Below, in pieces: positions 8,394 through 16,117 of a DNA stretch of 64,000 nucleotides; position 1 is the stretch's first letter, and every line of letters starts with the position of its first letter. The position numbers were made by a program, and so were the translations under genes. The DNA is from JAOPZW01 sp963764585 (GTDB taxonomy: Bacteria > Actinomycetota > Thermoleophilia > Solirubrobacterales > Solirubrobacteraceae): assembly GCA_963764585.1 (NCBI GenBank), contig CAVXTB010000011.1, positions 454,281-518,280 of the forward strand, written 5' to 3'. Under the pieces are notes generated by a model, which saw only the letters and a list, made by a program, of their open reading frames with translations, was not told where the DNA came from and did not search any database.

Positions 8394-8791
8394 GCGCACA
8401 CGCCTCCGGCGACGATCCGGACCTCGTGAAGGTACGGCCCGAGCCCGCGCTCGTCGGCGGCCTCGCGGACCTGCTGGGCCACCGCGCGTCCGAGCGCCGG
8501 TGCCATGTGCGCGCGGACGACGAGATGCACCTCGACGACGTAGCCGCCGGCGGGAACCGCGTCGACGGTGACCGCGGTGAGCCCGCAGCGCGCGTCGCCG
8601 CTGCTGCCGACGTCCAGGGCGCTTGTTATGTGCGTGACCTCCGGAAGGCTCAGTGCCGCGGCGTGGGCCGCGCGGGCAAGACGCCTGGCGCGCGACATCT
8701 CGAAAGGCCCGGTGGGAGCCCGGAAGGTCTGGAGGATCTCGCCGAGGGGGTCACCCGCGTCGACGACGACGTGCTGATGCTGGTCGGACAT
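8390..8791 (-). CDS. Asp23/Gls24-like envelope stress protein
   Basis: This 133-residue cytoplasmic protein has a variable acidic N-terminus followed by a compact alpha/beta domain: 'AALSLPEVTHI', 'GLTAVTVDAVPAGGYVVEVH', 'LVVRAHMAPALGRAVAQQVR' and 'LGPYLHEVRIVAGGV'. This fits the Asp23/Gls24 (alkaline shock) fold, in which such small domains assemble near the membrane. The similarity is read by eye and is moderate. It overlaps the sigma-factor gene by ATGA. The first 23 codons plus the upstream 139 bp are duplicated at 15820-16026, so its promoter has been copied elsewhere. Confidence 0.6.
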   Translation of the reverse strand: MSDQHQHVVVDAGDPLGEILQTFRAPTGPFEMSRARRLARAAHAAALSLPEVTHITSALDVGSSGDARCGLTAVTVDAVPAGGYVVEVHLVVRAHMAPALGRAVAQQVREAADERGLGPYLHEVRIVAGGVCA

Positions 8792-8930
8792 GTGCTCCTC
8801 GCCTGGAGCGGCGCGCGATCGCGCCGGTGTTCGTTGTCCAGGCGAGAGGCCACCTTGCCGGCGGCATCACGACCCAACCGTGTCACTCGCGGCCCGCGGC
8901 CCCGCACGCAGCGCGTTGCCGTACGACCGA
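8723..8930. repeat. duplicated promoter/5'-gene segment, copy 1 (208 bp)
   Basis: This segment covers the first 23 codons of the Asp23-like gene and 139 bp upstream of its ATG. It recurs at 15820-16026 in the same orientation with about a dozen substitutions and one single-base deletion (my hand alignment, roughly 94% identity). Here the gene is complete, so this is the parental copy. Confidence 0.85.
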
Positions 8931-8967
8931 TGGGCAATGATAGCGGCTGCCCGGGCGGGCGCCGCGG

Positions 8968-9873
8968 TCACTGGTCAGCGCTGTTCGAGACCTCGCCGGC
9001 GCGATCGGGCGGCTCGCTGAAGCGCCCGTCGCCGAGCACGAAGATGAGGAACAGCGTGTCCGGGTCGAAGACCAGCTGGGACTCCATCGCGAGAACTTGG
9101 CGCCCGAGCAGGCGGGCGACCTCGGCCGCGACGACGGGGCGGACCATCTCGCCGAAGCGGACGCGCAGCTCACGCACGAGATCGGTCTCGCCCGCCTCGA
9201 CGAGCGTGCGTTCGACCGTGGTCAGGACGCCCTCCAGCGCGCAGAAGACGTACTCCTCGGCGATGAACGTGCGCGTGCGCGCGGCGCCCTTGCCGTAGAG
9301 ATCGGTCATCAGCCGCACAACGGCGTTCGAGATGGCGGCGCGGGTCGCGCCGCCGGGCCCTGACGTCGGGCTCGGGTGCGAGCTCTTGGACCGGGACTCC
9401 TGCCCGCCGGGGGAGGGCAGATGGTCGGCATCGCCGACCTTGCCGGGCGGCTGGAGATGGGCCGCGTCGACGCGCGCGTCGTCCTCCTCGGCGCCGCCGC
9501 CGGCCTCGCCCTGCGTGGGATCGAGGACGAAGATCTCAAAGCAGCTCGGAGGCTCGAGCACGATCTGGCTGTGGTAGGCGACGACGGTGCGTCCGGTCAG
9601 CCTTTCCACCTCGCCGACGAAGGTTGTCGTCATGAGGTCCTCGAAGACCATCCGCACCCGCTGGACGAGCTCGCCGGCGCCGCCGTTGCGCAGCGTCATC
9701 TCGGCCGTCGTCAGCACGTCCTCGAGCACGACGAAGACGTACTCGTCGAAGAGCATCGTCCGCGAGCGAGCGGCACCCTTGCCGTAGAACTCGCGCATGA
9801 TGCGGACGATCGCGTTGGACAACGCCGCCTGAAGCTCGCCCGTGCGGAGCCTGTCCTCGCCCATTCCGTACAT
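8968..9873 (-). CDS. tandem DUF2294-domain protein
   Basis: The 301-residue protein contains two homologous domains. The first (about residues 13-120) has 'SNAIVRIMREFYGKGAARSR', 'EYVFVVLEDVLTTAEMTL' and 'LTGRTVVAYHSQIVLEPP'. The second (about 180-290) has 'SNAVVRLMTDLYGKGAARTR', 'EYVFCALEGVLTTVERTL' and 'LLGRQVLAMESQLVFDPD'. These are the hallmarks of DUF2294, a small alpha/beta family of unknown biochemical role. The domains are joined by an acidic, Gly/Pro-rich linker. Single-domain DUF2294 proteins of about 115-130 residues are usual, so this is an internal duplication. It is the last gene of a minus-strand run that includes the zinc-ribbon and helical-bundle genes. Confidence 0.8.
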   Translation of the reverse strand: MYGMGEDRLRTGELQAALSNAIVRIMREFYGKGAARSRTMLFDEYVFVVLEDVLTTAEMTLRNGGAGELVQRVRMVFEDLMTTTFVGEVERLTGRTVVAYHSQIVLEPPSCFEIFVLDPTQGEAGGGAEEDDARVDAAHLQPPGKVGDADHLPSPGGQESRSKSSHPSPTSGPGGATRAAISNAVVRLMTDLYGKGAARTRTFIAEEYVFCALEGVLTTVERTLVEAGETDLVRELRVRFGEMVRPVVAAEVARLLGRQVLAMESQLVFDPDTLFLIFVLGDGRFSEPPDRAGEVSNSADQ

Positions 9874-9921
9874 GTACCCGGAAGGCGCGGCCTTTGCCTG
9901 CCGCGCCGTATGCGCGCCGGG

Positions 9922-10107
9922 TCAGGTGCGGTCCGGATACGGATCGTCCACGGAGTCACCGCCGGTCTCGGTGCTCCATGACGCATTGCCGCACGACGGG
10001 CACGGCGGCAGGTGTGTCGTCGACTGCACGTCGAGCTCGTAGCCGCACTGCGTGCACTGGTAGGTGCCGGCAGAGACGTCGCTGCCGGCGGGAACCGGAT
10101 CGGCCAT
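9922..10107 (-). CDS. small zinc-ribbon protein
   Basis: A 61-residue protein with one zinc ribbon: YQCTQCGYELDVQ (CxxC) and PPCPSCGNASW (CxxC), about 15 residues apart, flanked by acidic disordered tails. Such rubredoxin-like ribbons bind one Zn and often act as regulators or protein adaptors. An AGGAG ribosome-binding site (aggaggcgaccc before ATG 10107) is clear. It lies 15 bp after the helical-bundle gene and 48 bp before the DUF2294 gene, so the three probably form an operon. Confidence 0.7.
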   Translation of the reverse strand: MADPVPAGSDVSAGTYQCTQCGYELDVQSTTHLPPCPSCGNASWSTETGGDSVDDPYPDRT

Positions 10108-10122
10108 GGGTCGCCTCCTGAG

Positions 10123-10611
10123 TCAGGATGGTTCGTCGGGATCCTCGCGCGCGGCAAGCTCGAGTGAGCCGCCGAGCACGTCCTGGAAGTGGCGCTGCTG
10201 GATGGGCAGCGCCCATTCGACGAGCTGCCCGACGTCGTCGCGGCGGGCCCGCTCGTTGAGCTTGCGCAACACCGACCAATGGCCCACCTCGCCGGCCTCG
10301 GCCATCGTCAGGAACTCGAAGCCGTCGAGCCCGTCGGCGTCTTCACCGAGGTAGGTGTTCATCATGTCGCTCGCCTCGGCCTTCGTCTCGCGAGCCTTCT
10401 CGAGGATGGCGGTCTTCTTGCCGTCGATATCTCCGGCGAGCTCGGTGCAGCGCGACTCCGTCTCGTCGGCTTCCTCGTGCATGCGCTCGAGCATGGACGC
10501 CAGCTGTGGCTCGTCGGTCAACGACGACACCTTGTCGGTGGCCGCCTTGGCGGCCATCGCCAGACCGAGAACCTCGGCCAACTTCTCTTCGAGCACGGTC
10601 AGCTCAGCCAT
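10123..10611 (-). CDS. ferritin-like four-helix-bundle protein (unknown function)
   Basis: ATG 10611 has a good AAGGAG site eight bases upstream and gives 162 residues (MAELTVLEEKLAEV). The sequence is almost entirely helical, with long runs such as 'LAEVLGLAMAAKAATDKV', 'LASMLERMHEEADETESR' and 'VGHWSVLRKLNERARRD'. The Glu and His spacing (HEEADE, EVGHW, QQRHF) resembles ferritin-like or YciF-type bundles, but a full di-iron set cannot be assigned. It begins a probable three-gene operon with the zinc-ribbon and DUF2294 genes. Confidence 0.5.
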   Translation of the reverse strand: MAELTVLEEKLAEVLGLAMAAKAATDKVSSLTDEPQLASMLERMHEEADETESRCTELAGDIDGKKTAILEKARETKAEASDMMNTYLGEDADGLDGFEFLTMAEAGEVGHWSVLRKLNERARRDDVGQLVEWALPIQQRHFQDVLGGSLELAAREDPDEPS

Positions 10612-10688
10612 GAGCAGGCTCCTTTCGTCGTGGTCGCTGGCGCCGTACCCACCGGCGCGCATGACGCAAGCATCGATTGCGAGGCCGT

Positions 10689-11111
10689 CTACGCGGCGTC
10701 CGCCGTCGCGCGCGCGGGGCGCGCGCTGCGCGCCGGCTCGACCGGCTCGGGGGCGCGGTCAGAGGTGTCGCGCACGTCGTGTCCGCGCCTCGCCCGCTTG
10801 GCGATCAGCACGCCCGCGGCGACGAGGACCACGAGCATCAGCTTCCGGCCGCGGCGCTTGGGCGGAGGGGGCGGAGGCCTGCGAATCGCCAGGACCGCCG
10901 CGCGAGCGGATCCCGCCGCGGTGCGGACGTGGCCGTAGACCTTCTTGTCCTCGACGGCCTTCGCGCCGCGCTGTCCGGCAGCGCGATCGTAGGCCTTCCG
11001 CGCGGCCGCGGCCGCTTTGGCGAGGTGGTCGTGCACGCGCTCGTCCTCGAGCGCGCGGCGCAGGTAGGGCGTTGTCTTCTTGCCCTTCTTGGACTTCTTG
11101 GACATCGTCAC
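10689..11111 (-). CDS. small basic single-pass membrane protein
   Basis: The 140-residue protein starts at GTG 11111, which has AAAGGA seven bases upstream; the ATG two codons later is the alternative. It begins with a Lys/Ser-rich segment (SKKSKKGKK), then a helical, Arg/Ala-rich region ('RALEDERVHDHLAKAAAAAR'), a six-Pro stretch, and one transmembrane helix (LMLVVLVAAGVLIA) near residues 94-107. The acidic-basic tail is disordered. No known family. The pattern suggests a membrane-anchored nucleoid- or envelope-associated protein, but that is speculation. Confidence 0.5.
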   Translation of the reverse strand: MTMSKKSKKGKKTTPYLRRALEDERVHDHLAKAAAAARKAYDRAAGQRGAKAVEDKKVYGHVRTAAGSARAAVLAIRRPPPPPPKRRGRKLMLVVLVAAGVLIAKRARRGHDVRDTSDRAPEPVEPARSARPARATADAA

Positions 11112-11147
11112 GAGTCGATCCTTTCGATCGGGTGGTCGCCGCCCGGC

Positions 11148-12130
11148 TTAGTCGTCCAGCTTGCGCGTGTCGCGCGGCTCGACGAACGGCTCGGCGTCGG
11201 CGGGATGCCCGCCCTCGATGCGCCGGCCGCGTTCGAGCTCGGCGTTGAGCTCGGCCCCGAGCAGCACCGCGATGTTGGAGATCCACAGCCAGACGAGGAA
11301 GATCACGGGGCTGGCGAGCGCGCCGTAGGTCTTGTTGTAGGAGGCGAAGTTGGCGACGTAGACGGCGAACGCAGCCGACGCGACGATCCACAGCACCACC
11401 GCGAAGACACCTCCGGGCGTGATCCACCGGAAGCCCGGTTGCTTCACGTTCGGCGAGGCGTAGTAGAGGATCGCGAACATCAGGCTGACGATGAGCAGAA
11501 GCACCGGCCACTTCGCGACGTCCCACACCATCACGGCCGTGCTCCCGATGCCGATCACGTCACCCGCGTGGGTGGCCAGCGAGCCCGTGAGCACGACCGC
11601 CACGGCGCTCACGGCCAGCAGCAACACCAGCACCAGCGTCACGCCCAGACGCACGGGCACGGTCTTCCAGATCGGGCGCCCTTCGCCGATGTCGTAGATG
11701 GCGTTCGCCGCCTGCATGAACGCCGCGACGTAGCCGGAGGCCGACCACAGCGCGAGGGCGAGGCCGACGAAGAACATGACCCCGGCCGCGCCGCGGCTCC
11801 TCTGGAGGTTCTCGATGGCGCTCGTGAGGATCTGCTTGGCCGGGCCGGGCGCGATCGCCCGAGGTTGTCGAGCAGGGGTTGCGTTGCCGACGTCCCGACG
11901 AGGCCGAGGATGGAGACGAGCGCGATGATGGCCGGGAAGATCGCGAGCACGCCGTAGTAGGTCAGGGCCGCCGCCCACACCGTCACGTTGTCGCGCTTGA
12001 ACTCGCGCACGGTGCGCGAGACGACGCCGCCCCAGGCGCCGGCGCGCAGGTCAGTCGGGCCGTGGGGCGTCGCGGCGGGGTGGGTCAGGTGGGGATGGCT
12101 GAGCCGGTCGGATTGCGTTCTGGATGCCAT
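11148..12130 (-). pseudogene. YihY/BrkB-family membrane protein, one frameshift
   Basis: The N-terminal part starts at ATG 12130 with GGAGGAG upstream and contains 'RDNVTVWAAALTYYGVLAIF' and 'LVSILGLVG'. At about 11855-11862 the reading frame changes: 'PLLDNLG' is in one frame and 'AIAPGPAKQILTSAIENLQ' continues in the next. The rest is the complete BrkB-like core ('RSRGAAGVMFFVGLALALWS' through 'LGAELNAELERGR') with about five further membrane helices. One base appears to be missing after a GGG. It is either a recent pseudogene or an assembly indel. BrkB/YihY proteins are inner-membrane proteins of unclear function. Confidence 0.75.
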
Positions 12131-12281
12131 CGGCGCGTCTCCTCCAAGCGGGGTTGCGCAGGCCGTACCCCAGCCGGGTCGCCTCCCAGTCGACTGCCAT
12201 GCGCCAACTTGGCGGGGCCGGGCGCGCGACGACGGCGAAGCCGACGCGTGCTTGCGCCGGCCTCCCGGGTACGGCGGTCGC

Positions 12282-12893
12282 ATGCGCGCCATCTGCCTGA
12301 ACTGCACGCTCAAGCGCTCCCCAGAGCCGTCCAACACCAAAGCGCTCGCCGAGGTCGTGCTGTCGACGCTGCGCGACGAGGGCGTCGAGATCGACGAGGT
12401 GCGCCTCGTCGATCACGTCATCGAGCCGGGCGTCGTCTCCGAGGCGGTCACCGACGCCGACGAGTGGCCCGCGCTGCGCGAGCGGCTGCTGGCCGCCGAC
12501 ATCCTCGTGATGGCCACGCCGACGTGGCTCGCCCAGCCGTCGAGCGTGGCCAAGCGCGCGCTCGAGCGCATGGACGCGTTGCTCTCCGAGACGCACGACG
12601 ACGACGCCACGCCGATCGCCTACGGCCGGGTCGCGGGCGTCGTGGTGACCGGCAACGAGGACGGCGCGCACCACGTGATCGCCGAGATCGCGGGCGCCCT
12701 GATCGACATCGGCTACACCGTCCCCGGTCAGGCGTGGACGTATTGGAACAAGGGCCCCGGGCCCGGCGACGAGGAGTGGCTGACCACCGACGAGCGCGAG
12801 TGGTCGATCTCCACCGGCCAGGCGGCGGCCCGCAACCTGCTCGCGGTCGCGAGGGCCCTGGCGGTGACGCCGCTGCCGACGCCCAGCGGCTGA
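12282..12893 (+). CDS. flavodoxin-fold NAD(P)H-dependent FMN reductase
   Basis: The start is ATG 12282 (MRAICLNCTLKRSPEPSNTK), giving 203 residues. The phosphate-binding loop of the NADPH-FMN reductase family is visible at the N-terminus (NCTLKRSPEPSNT). It is followed by 'ADILVMATPTWLAQPSSVAK' (FMN-binding strand-loop) and 'GRVAGVVVTGNEDGAHHV'. The conserved Trp/Tyr-rich 'GYTVPGQAWTYWNKGPGPGD' near residues 144-163 is typical of this subgroup. It probably reduces flavin or quinones in the cytoplasm. It is divergent from the BrkB-like gene. The IS element lies directly downstream. Confidence 0.8.
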   Translation: MRAICLNCTLKRSPEPSNTKALAEVVLSTLRDEGVEIDEVRLVDHVIEPGVVSEAVTDADEWPALRERLLAADILVMATPTWLAQPSSVAKRALERMDALLSETHDDDATPIAYGRVAGVVVTGNEDGAHHVIAEIAGALIDIGYTVPGQAWTYWNKGPGPGDEEWLTTDEREWSISTGQAAARNLLAVARALAVTPLPTPSG

Positions 12894-12989
12894 GCACGCG
12901 TCAGCCCACGCAGCAGCACCGCCGCTGGACTAAGAACCGGTTTCACAACACGGTCAGGTAGCGCCAGCAGATGGCGGCGCAGCCGAGGG

Positions 12990-13403
12990 TCAGGAAGGCG
13001 GTATGGATGTTGGGTCGCGTTCCCAGCGGATCCGCAGGCGCCGCAGGTTGTGCAGCCAGGCGAAGGTGCGCTCCACGACCCACCGCCAGCGGCCCAGCCC
13101 GGAGCCGTGCTCGGTCCCGCGGCGGGCGATGAGCGGCTTGACGGCGCGGGCCCAGAGCTCGCGCCGGTACTTATCGTGGTCGTAGCCGCGGTCGGCGACC
13201 ACGACGTCGGGGCGCTGGCGCGGCCTGCCGGGCTTGCCGACGACCGGGCCGATCCCGTCGACGAGCGGTAGCAGTTGGGTGACGTCGTTGCGGTTGGCGC
13301 CGGTGTGGGTGGCCAGCAGCGGGATCCCGCCGCCGTCACAGATGAGGTGGTGCTTGGTGCCAGCGCGGCCACGGTCAACCGGCGAGGGCCCGGTCAGAGC
13401 CCC
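12990..13403 (-). CDS. IS5-family transposase, OrfB (frameshift product)
   Basis: The second frame continues from the G-run as GALTGPSPVDRGRAGTKHH, a typical DDE-transposase stretch. It includes the second catalytic Asp in 'VVADRGYDHDKYRRE' and the catalytic Glu in 'GRWRWVVERTFAWLHNLRRL'. No ATG or GTG opens the frame at its 5' end; the first GTG (13202) would omit much of the domain. It is therefore presumably made by frameshifting from OrfA in the plus-one direction. Both halves together give the complete triad, so the element may still be active if the shift is programmed. Confidence 0.8.
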   Translation of the reverse strand, partial: GALTGPSPVDRGRAGTKHHLICDGGGIPLLATHTGANRNDVTQLLPLVDGIGPVVGKPGRPRQRPDVVVADRGYDHDKYRRELWARAVKPLIARRGTEHGSGLGRWRWVVERTFAWLHNLRRLRIRWERDPTSIPPS

Positions 13404-13737
13404 CTCTCAGGGCGCGGATCTGGCTGGAATCAACGATTCCTCTGGACCAGTCGAGCTTGCCGGCGGCGTTGAGCCGTCTGAGCAGCTCGCGGTGCAGGCG
13501 CTCCCACACCCCCGCGGCCTGCCAGTCGCGGAGCCTGCGCCATGCGGTCACCCCCGAGCAGCCGATCTCCTTGGGCACCATCCGCCACGGCACCCCGGTG
13601 ACCAGCACGAACACGATCGCGGTGAACGCCGCCCGGTCGGAGACCCGCGGCCGTCCGGTCCGCTGCGCCGGGCGCTTGGGCAACAGCGGCTCCAGCACCT
13701 CCCAGAACCCCTCGTCGACCAATAGCGCGTGCGACAT
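13375..13737 (-). CDS. IS5-family transposase, OrfA
   Basis: The 120-residue first frame carries the IS5-type N-terminal DUF4096 region (FWEVLEPLLPKRPAQRTGRP, VFVLVTGVPWRMVP, WRRLRDWQAAGVWERLH). It also holds the first catalytic Asp of the DDE triad in 'GIVDSSQIRA'. It stops at TGA after 'GGSDRALAG'. The catalytic domain continues in the overlapping OrfB frame after the run AGAGGGGG. A translational frameshift or a one-base indel is needed to join them. Confidence 0.9.
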   Translation of the reverse strand: MSHALLVDEGFWEVLEPLLPKRPAQRTGRPRVSDRAAFTAIVFVLVTGVPWRMVPKEIGCSGVTAWRRLRDWQAAGVWERLHRELLRRLNAAGKLDWSRGIVDSSQIRALRGGSDRALAG

Positions 13738-13853
13738 GTGGCACCTCCCGGATCGAGGTTATGTATCCCAACCCCGGGATTCGCCGGGCGCCCCAGCGCT
13801 CCTTCTGAAACCGGTTCTAAGGCCAGCCTGGCCGCGAGCAGCTCGACGACGAG

Positions 13854-14601
13854 GATCGCGTGCGAGGAGCTGCGCAGGACACAGGTGCGCCCCGGGCTCG
13901 GCGGGCCGGGCCGGCGCGTGCGCCGCCGCGAGGATGGCGGCTTCGACGTGCTCGGCGGCGGGCCCTAGGCCCGCTCGCCGGTGAGGTACTCGGCCGCGAC
14001 GCGCAGGTCGTCGGTGAAGCCCTCGCGCTGTGCGTGGCGCGACGCGTCGTCGCGGGCGCGCAGGATCGCCGACGGGTGGATCGTCGCGGTCACGAGGGCG
14101 GCCAGCTCGGAGTCGATCGGCCGTCCGCGCGCGGGCGTGAGCTTGAAGCTCGAGCCGAGTAGCGTCTTGGCCGCGGTGGCCCCGAGCAGCACGAGCGCGT
14201 GCGGGCGGACCACGTCGAGCTCGGCGCGCAGCCACGGCAGGCACGCGTTGACCTCGGCCTTCTTCGGCCGCTGGTGGATACGCCGCTTGCCGCGCTCCTC
14301 GAACTTGAAGTGCTTGACGGCGTTGGTGATGTAGACGTCGGCGCGCGCGATGCCGACCGCCTCGAGCGCCCTGTCGAGCTCGCGGCCGGCGGGGCCGACG
14401 AAGACGCGCCCCGCCCGATCCTCGCGATCGCCCGGCATCTCGCCGACGAGCGCGAGTGTCGCCTTCTTCGGGCCGTCGGAGAAGACGGTCTGCGTTGCGC
14501 GCTCGTGCAGATGGCAGCCGCGGCACTGCGCTGCGGCTTGGCGCAGGGCCTTCAGGTTCCTGCGCTCGGGGACGAACGGCGCGGCGTCGCCGCGGTCCTC
14601 T
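13854..14601. repeat. 748-bp duplication, copy 1 (qcrB tail + uracil-DNA glycosylase)
   Basis: This segment matches 31989-32736 at a constant offset of 18135 bp with about four mismatches that I can count. It contains the last 38 codons of qcrB (out of context here, plus strand) and the uracil-DNA glycosylase gene except its first few codons. The glycosylase is intact in this copy, but the cytochrome b gene is only a fragment. Confidence 0.92.
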
Positions 14602-14612
14602 TTGCGGCTCAC
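13965..14612 (-). CDS. UdgX-like / family 4 uracil-DNA glycosylase
   Basis: This is a 215-residue uracil-DNA glycosylase. It has the iron-sulfur cysteine pattern CRGCHLH near residues 31-37, motif 'LVGEMPGDREDRAGRVFVGP' (residues 55-74) and 'NAVKHFKFEERGKRRIHQRP' (about 99-118). 'LVLLGATAAKTLLG' is followed by the catalytic 'TATIHPSAILR'. The 'KRRIH' insertion with 'HFKFEERG' is typical of the UdgX subgroup, in which that His forms a covalent link to DNA. Family 4 enzymes of similar size are the alternative. The enzyme removes uracil from DNA. GTG 14612 is the start. A near-identical copy that lacks its start lies at 32.1 kb. Confidence 0.88.
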   Translation of the reverse strand: MSRKEDRGDAAPFVPERRNLKALRQAAAQCRGCHLHERATQTVFSDGPKKATLALVGEMPGDREDRAGRVFVGPAGRELDRALEAVGIARADVYITNAVKHFKFEERGKRRIHQRPKKAEVNACLPWLRAELDVVRPHALVLLGATAAKTLLGSSFKLTPARGRPIDSELAALVTATIHPSAILRARDDASRHAQREGFTDDLRVAAEYLTGERA

Positions 14613-14727
14613 GCGGCGGTGCTACCCGGATCGAGCCGGGCACGGTCCGGTGGTGACGGACGGGACGTCTGGCGCGCCCGTGTCGGGTAGCGCTCCCATC
14701 AGCGCCAGCGATTCGATCGCAGGCACA

Positions 14728-14967
14728 ATGGCCAAGAATCACGGATCCAGCATCAAGGATGACAAGCAGTACGAGGGCCTGCGCAAGCGCGGCATGAGCA
14801 AGGAGCGCGCGGCGCGGATCGCCAACGACCCGAACTCGTCGAAGAAGGGCGGCAAGGCGTCGGGCTCGGGCAAGCGCAACACCGGCTCCAGCCAGGGCGC
14901 CACGAAGGCCCAGAAGGCGGCTGCCGGGCGCAAGGGCGGCAAGGCCGCCGCGCACAAGAGCTCATGA
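14728..14967 (+). CDS. DUF7218-type small basic protein
   Basis: A 79-residue protein starting MAKNHGSSIKDDKQYEGLRK, with the conserved 'GMSKERAARIAN' helix and then a Lys/Gly/Ser-rich tail with repeats of the KGGKA type. This is the pattern of the small DUF7218 family found widely in actinobacteria, of unknown but probably stress- or nucleic-acid-related function. It is divergent from the glycosylase gene. A GGGTAG box 40 bp upstream may be part of a stress-sigma promoter. Its stop overlaps the ATG of a 31-codon frame. Confidence 0.75.
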   Translation: MAKNHGSSIKDDKQYEGLRKRGMSKERAARIANDPNSSKKGGKASGSGKRNTGSSQGATKAQKAAAGRKGGKAAAHKSS

Positions 14968-15059
14968 CCGGCACGATCTCCGCCCACGTGATCGCGAGCG
15001 CATGGGACAGCGCGGTCGGCGCGGCGCTGCACGAGATCGACGTGCGCGCGTCCCGGTGA
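14964..15059 (+). CDS. 31-residue ORF overlapping DUF7218 gene
   Basis: The ATG at 14964 overlaps the preceding stop (ATGA) and encodes MTGTISAHVIASAWDSAVGA followed by LHEIDVRASR. The sequence looks like the N-terminus of a longer protein that was lost just upstream of the tRNA-like fragment. It may be a truncated gene rather than a working peptide. Confidence 0.25.
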   Translation: MTGTISAHVIASAWDSAVGAALHEIDVRASR

Positions 15060-15095
15060 TGGCGATCAGGCCGGAACACGACCTTGAGCGCCAGG

Positions 15096-15208
15096 CGAAG
15101 TGCCACAGGAGGGACTCGAACCCCCGACACGCGGATTATGATTCCCGCCCAACTTCGGCTTAGCCATCGGGAATTCGAGGCCTGTTGGACACGCCGTTGG
15201 ACACAACC
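15096..15208 (-). repeat. tRNA 3'-fragment repeat, copy 2
   Basis: This is the clearest copy. On the minus strand it shows an anticodon loop ATCATAA, variable loop GTGTC, a T-arm (GGGGGTTCGAGTCCCTC) and acceptor CTGTGGC. Upstream are GGCTAAGCC, a GGGAATTC block and two TTGGACAC octamers 12 bp apart. The complementary 5' acceptor (GCCACAG) and a D-arm are absent, so no functional tRNA is formed. The 279 bp between it and 15488 hold no gene that I can support. Confidence 0.65.
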
Positions 15209-15487
15209 GCGCCCTTAGGCGCGCAGCATTCACGCGTCCGCAGACGTTGCGGGCAAGACCGGCGCCTATCCGATCTGGAAGCTCACGTTTGTTGTCGTGG
15301 CTTCGCTGATCCAGTCGCGAGCAGGGGCGCCGGCTCGGCAAGTCACCCAGCAAGCCCACTTGACTTTCACCCGTCGTACGATGCGGAGGTCGCCTGGCGG
15401 CGAGACCTTCGAGCCCGCTGGGTCTACGGATCCGCGGCCGGCGCGTGCAGCGCCTCTGCTGCGGGTAGCGCCACCACAATAGGAGCA

Positions 15488-15781
15488 CTACCACCGGAGG
15501 TCGAAGTGGCTGAGCAATCGCAGGACCCAGAGAACCCCGATCATGATCCCCGCGAGGCCGGGTTGGGGCCGGGTGAGCACGGCGAATCCATCGAGGAAGG
15601 CCGGCAGGCCAAGGACGACGAGCAGGGTGACGGCGAGCAGGAGAACGCCGATGCCGAAGAGGGCTGAGAAGAACGCGGGCGTCTCGGATCCCGAACGCTC
15701 CGGTAGCGCGAGCATCTCCGCGGCGACGGGTAGGTTCCGTCGCCGCGAAAGTCGGTCATAACGGTCGTGCGGAGTCGCCAT
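15488..15781 (-). CDS. small two-helix membrane protein
   Basis: ATG 15781 has GGAG seven bases upstream and gives 97 residues. A charged N-terminus (MATPHDRYDRLSRRRN) is followed by two hydrophobic helices: FFSALFGIGVLLLAVTLLVV and, after a short loop, 'GLAGIMIGVLWVLRLL'. No family recognised. A duplicated copy of the Asp23-gene promoter and leader lies 38 bp upstream (15820-16026), in the right orientation to drive this gene. Confidence 0.55.
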   Translation of the reverse strand: MATPHDRYDRLSRRRNLPVAAEMLALPERSGSETPAFFSALFGIGVLLLAVTLLVVLGLPAFLDGFAVLTRPQPGLAGIMIGVLWVLRLLSHFDLRW

Positions 15782-15819
15782 ATGGCGGCTCCGCTTTCTG
15801 CAGAACCATTGACCTCGGC

Positions 15820-16026
15820 GAAGGTCTGGAGGATCTCGCCGAGGGGTCACCCGCGTCCACGACGACGTGCTGATGCTGGTCGGTCATGTGCTCCTTGCCT
15901 GGGGCGGCGCGCGAACGCGCCGGTGGTCGTCTTCCAGGCGAGAGACCACCTTGTCGGCGGCATCACGACCCAACCGTGTCACTCGCGGCCCGCGGCCCCG
16001 CACGCAGTGCGTTGCCGTACGACCGA
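15820..16026 (-). repeat. duplicated promoter/5'-gene segment, copy 2
   Basis: This is a truncated second copy of 8723-8930. It carries the upstream region and the first codons of the Asp23-like gene (ATG 15887, MTDQHQHVVVDAG). A deletion of one G then shifts the frame, and homology stops at 15820. The coding part is a pseudogene fragment; the promoter part may still work on the membrane-protein gene downstream. Confidence 0.8.
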
Positions 16027-16117
16027 ACGACTGCTTGGGGCATCGGCCGTTCCTGTCGCTGGAGAAGGTGTCGGCACTACAGCCTGCCGAACCGCGATCG
16101 CGGGCGACCGCGCGCGG

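Larger units (their letters stand above)
12934..13817 (-). mobile_element. IS5-family insertion sequence
   Basis: The 884-bp element is bounded by perfect 12-bp terminal inverted repeats, GAACCGGTTTCA at 12934-12945 and its complement at 13806-13817, and by the direct repeat TAA (12931-12933 and 13818-13820), a TNA target duplication. It encodes a two-frame DDE transposase on the minus strand. The exact ends and target duplication indicate a fairly recent insertion. A 748-bp genomic duplication begins only 34 bp beyond its right end. Confidence 0.9.

Noticed and set aside
8860..8885. A dyad-motif copy upstream of the Asp23-like gene (CATCACGACCCAACCGTG)
   Set aside because: Spacing and the GGG half do not match the consensus well enough; it is also part of a duplicated segment and so not independent evidence.
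15096..15208. Possible functional tRNA-Met
   Set aside because: No D-arm and no 5' acceptor strand complementary to CTGTGGC were found within tRNA length; reported as a repeat instead.
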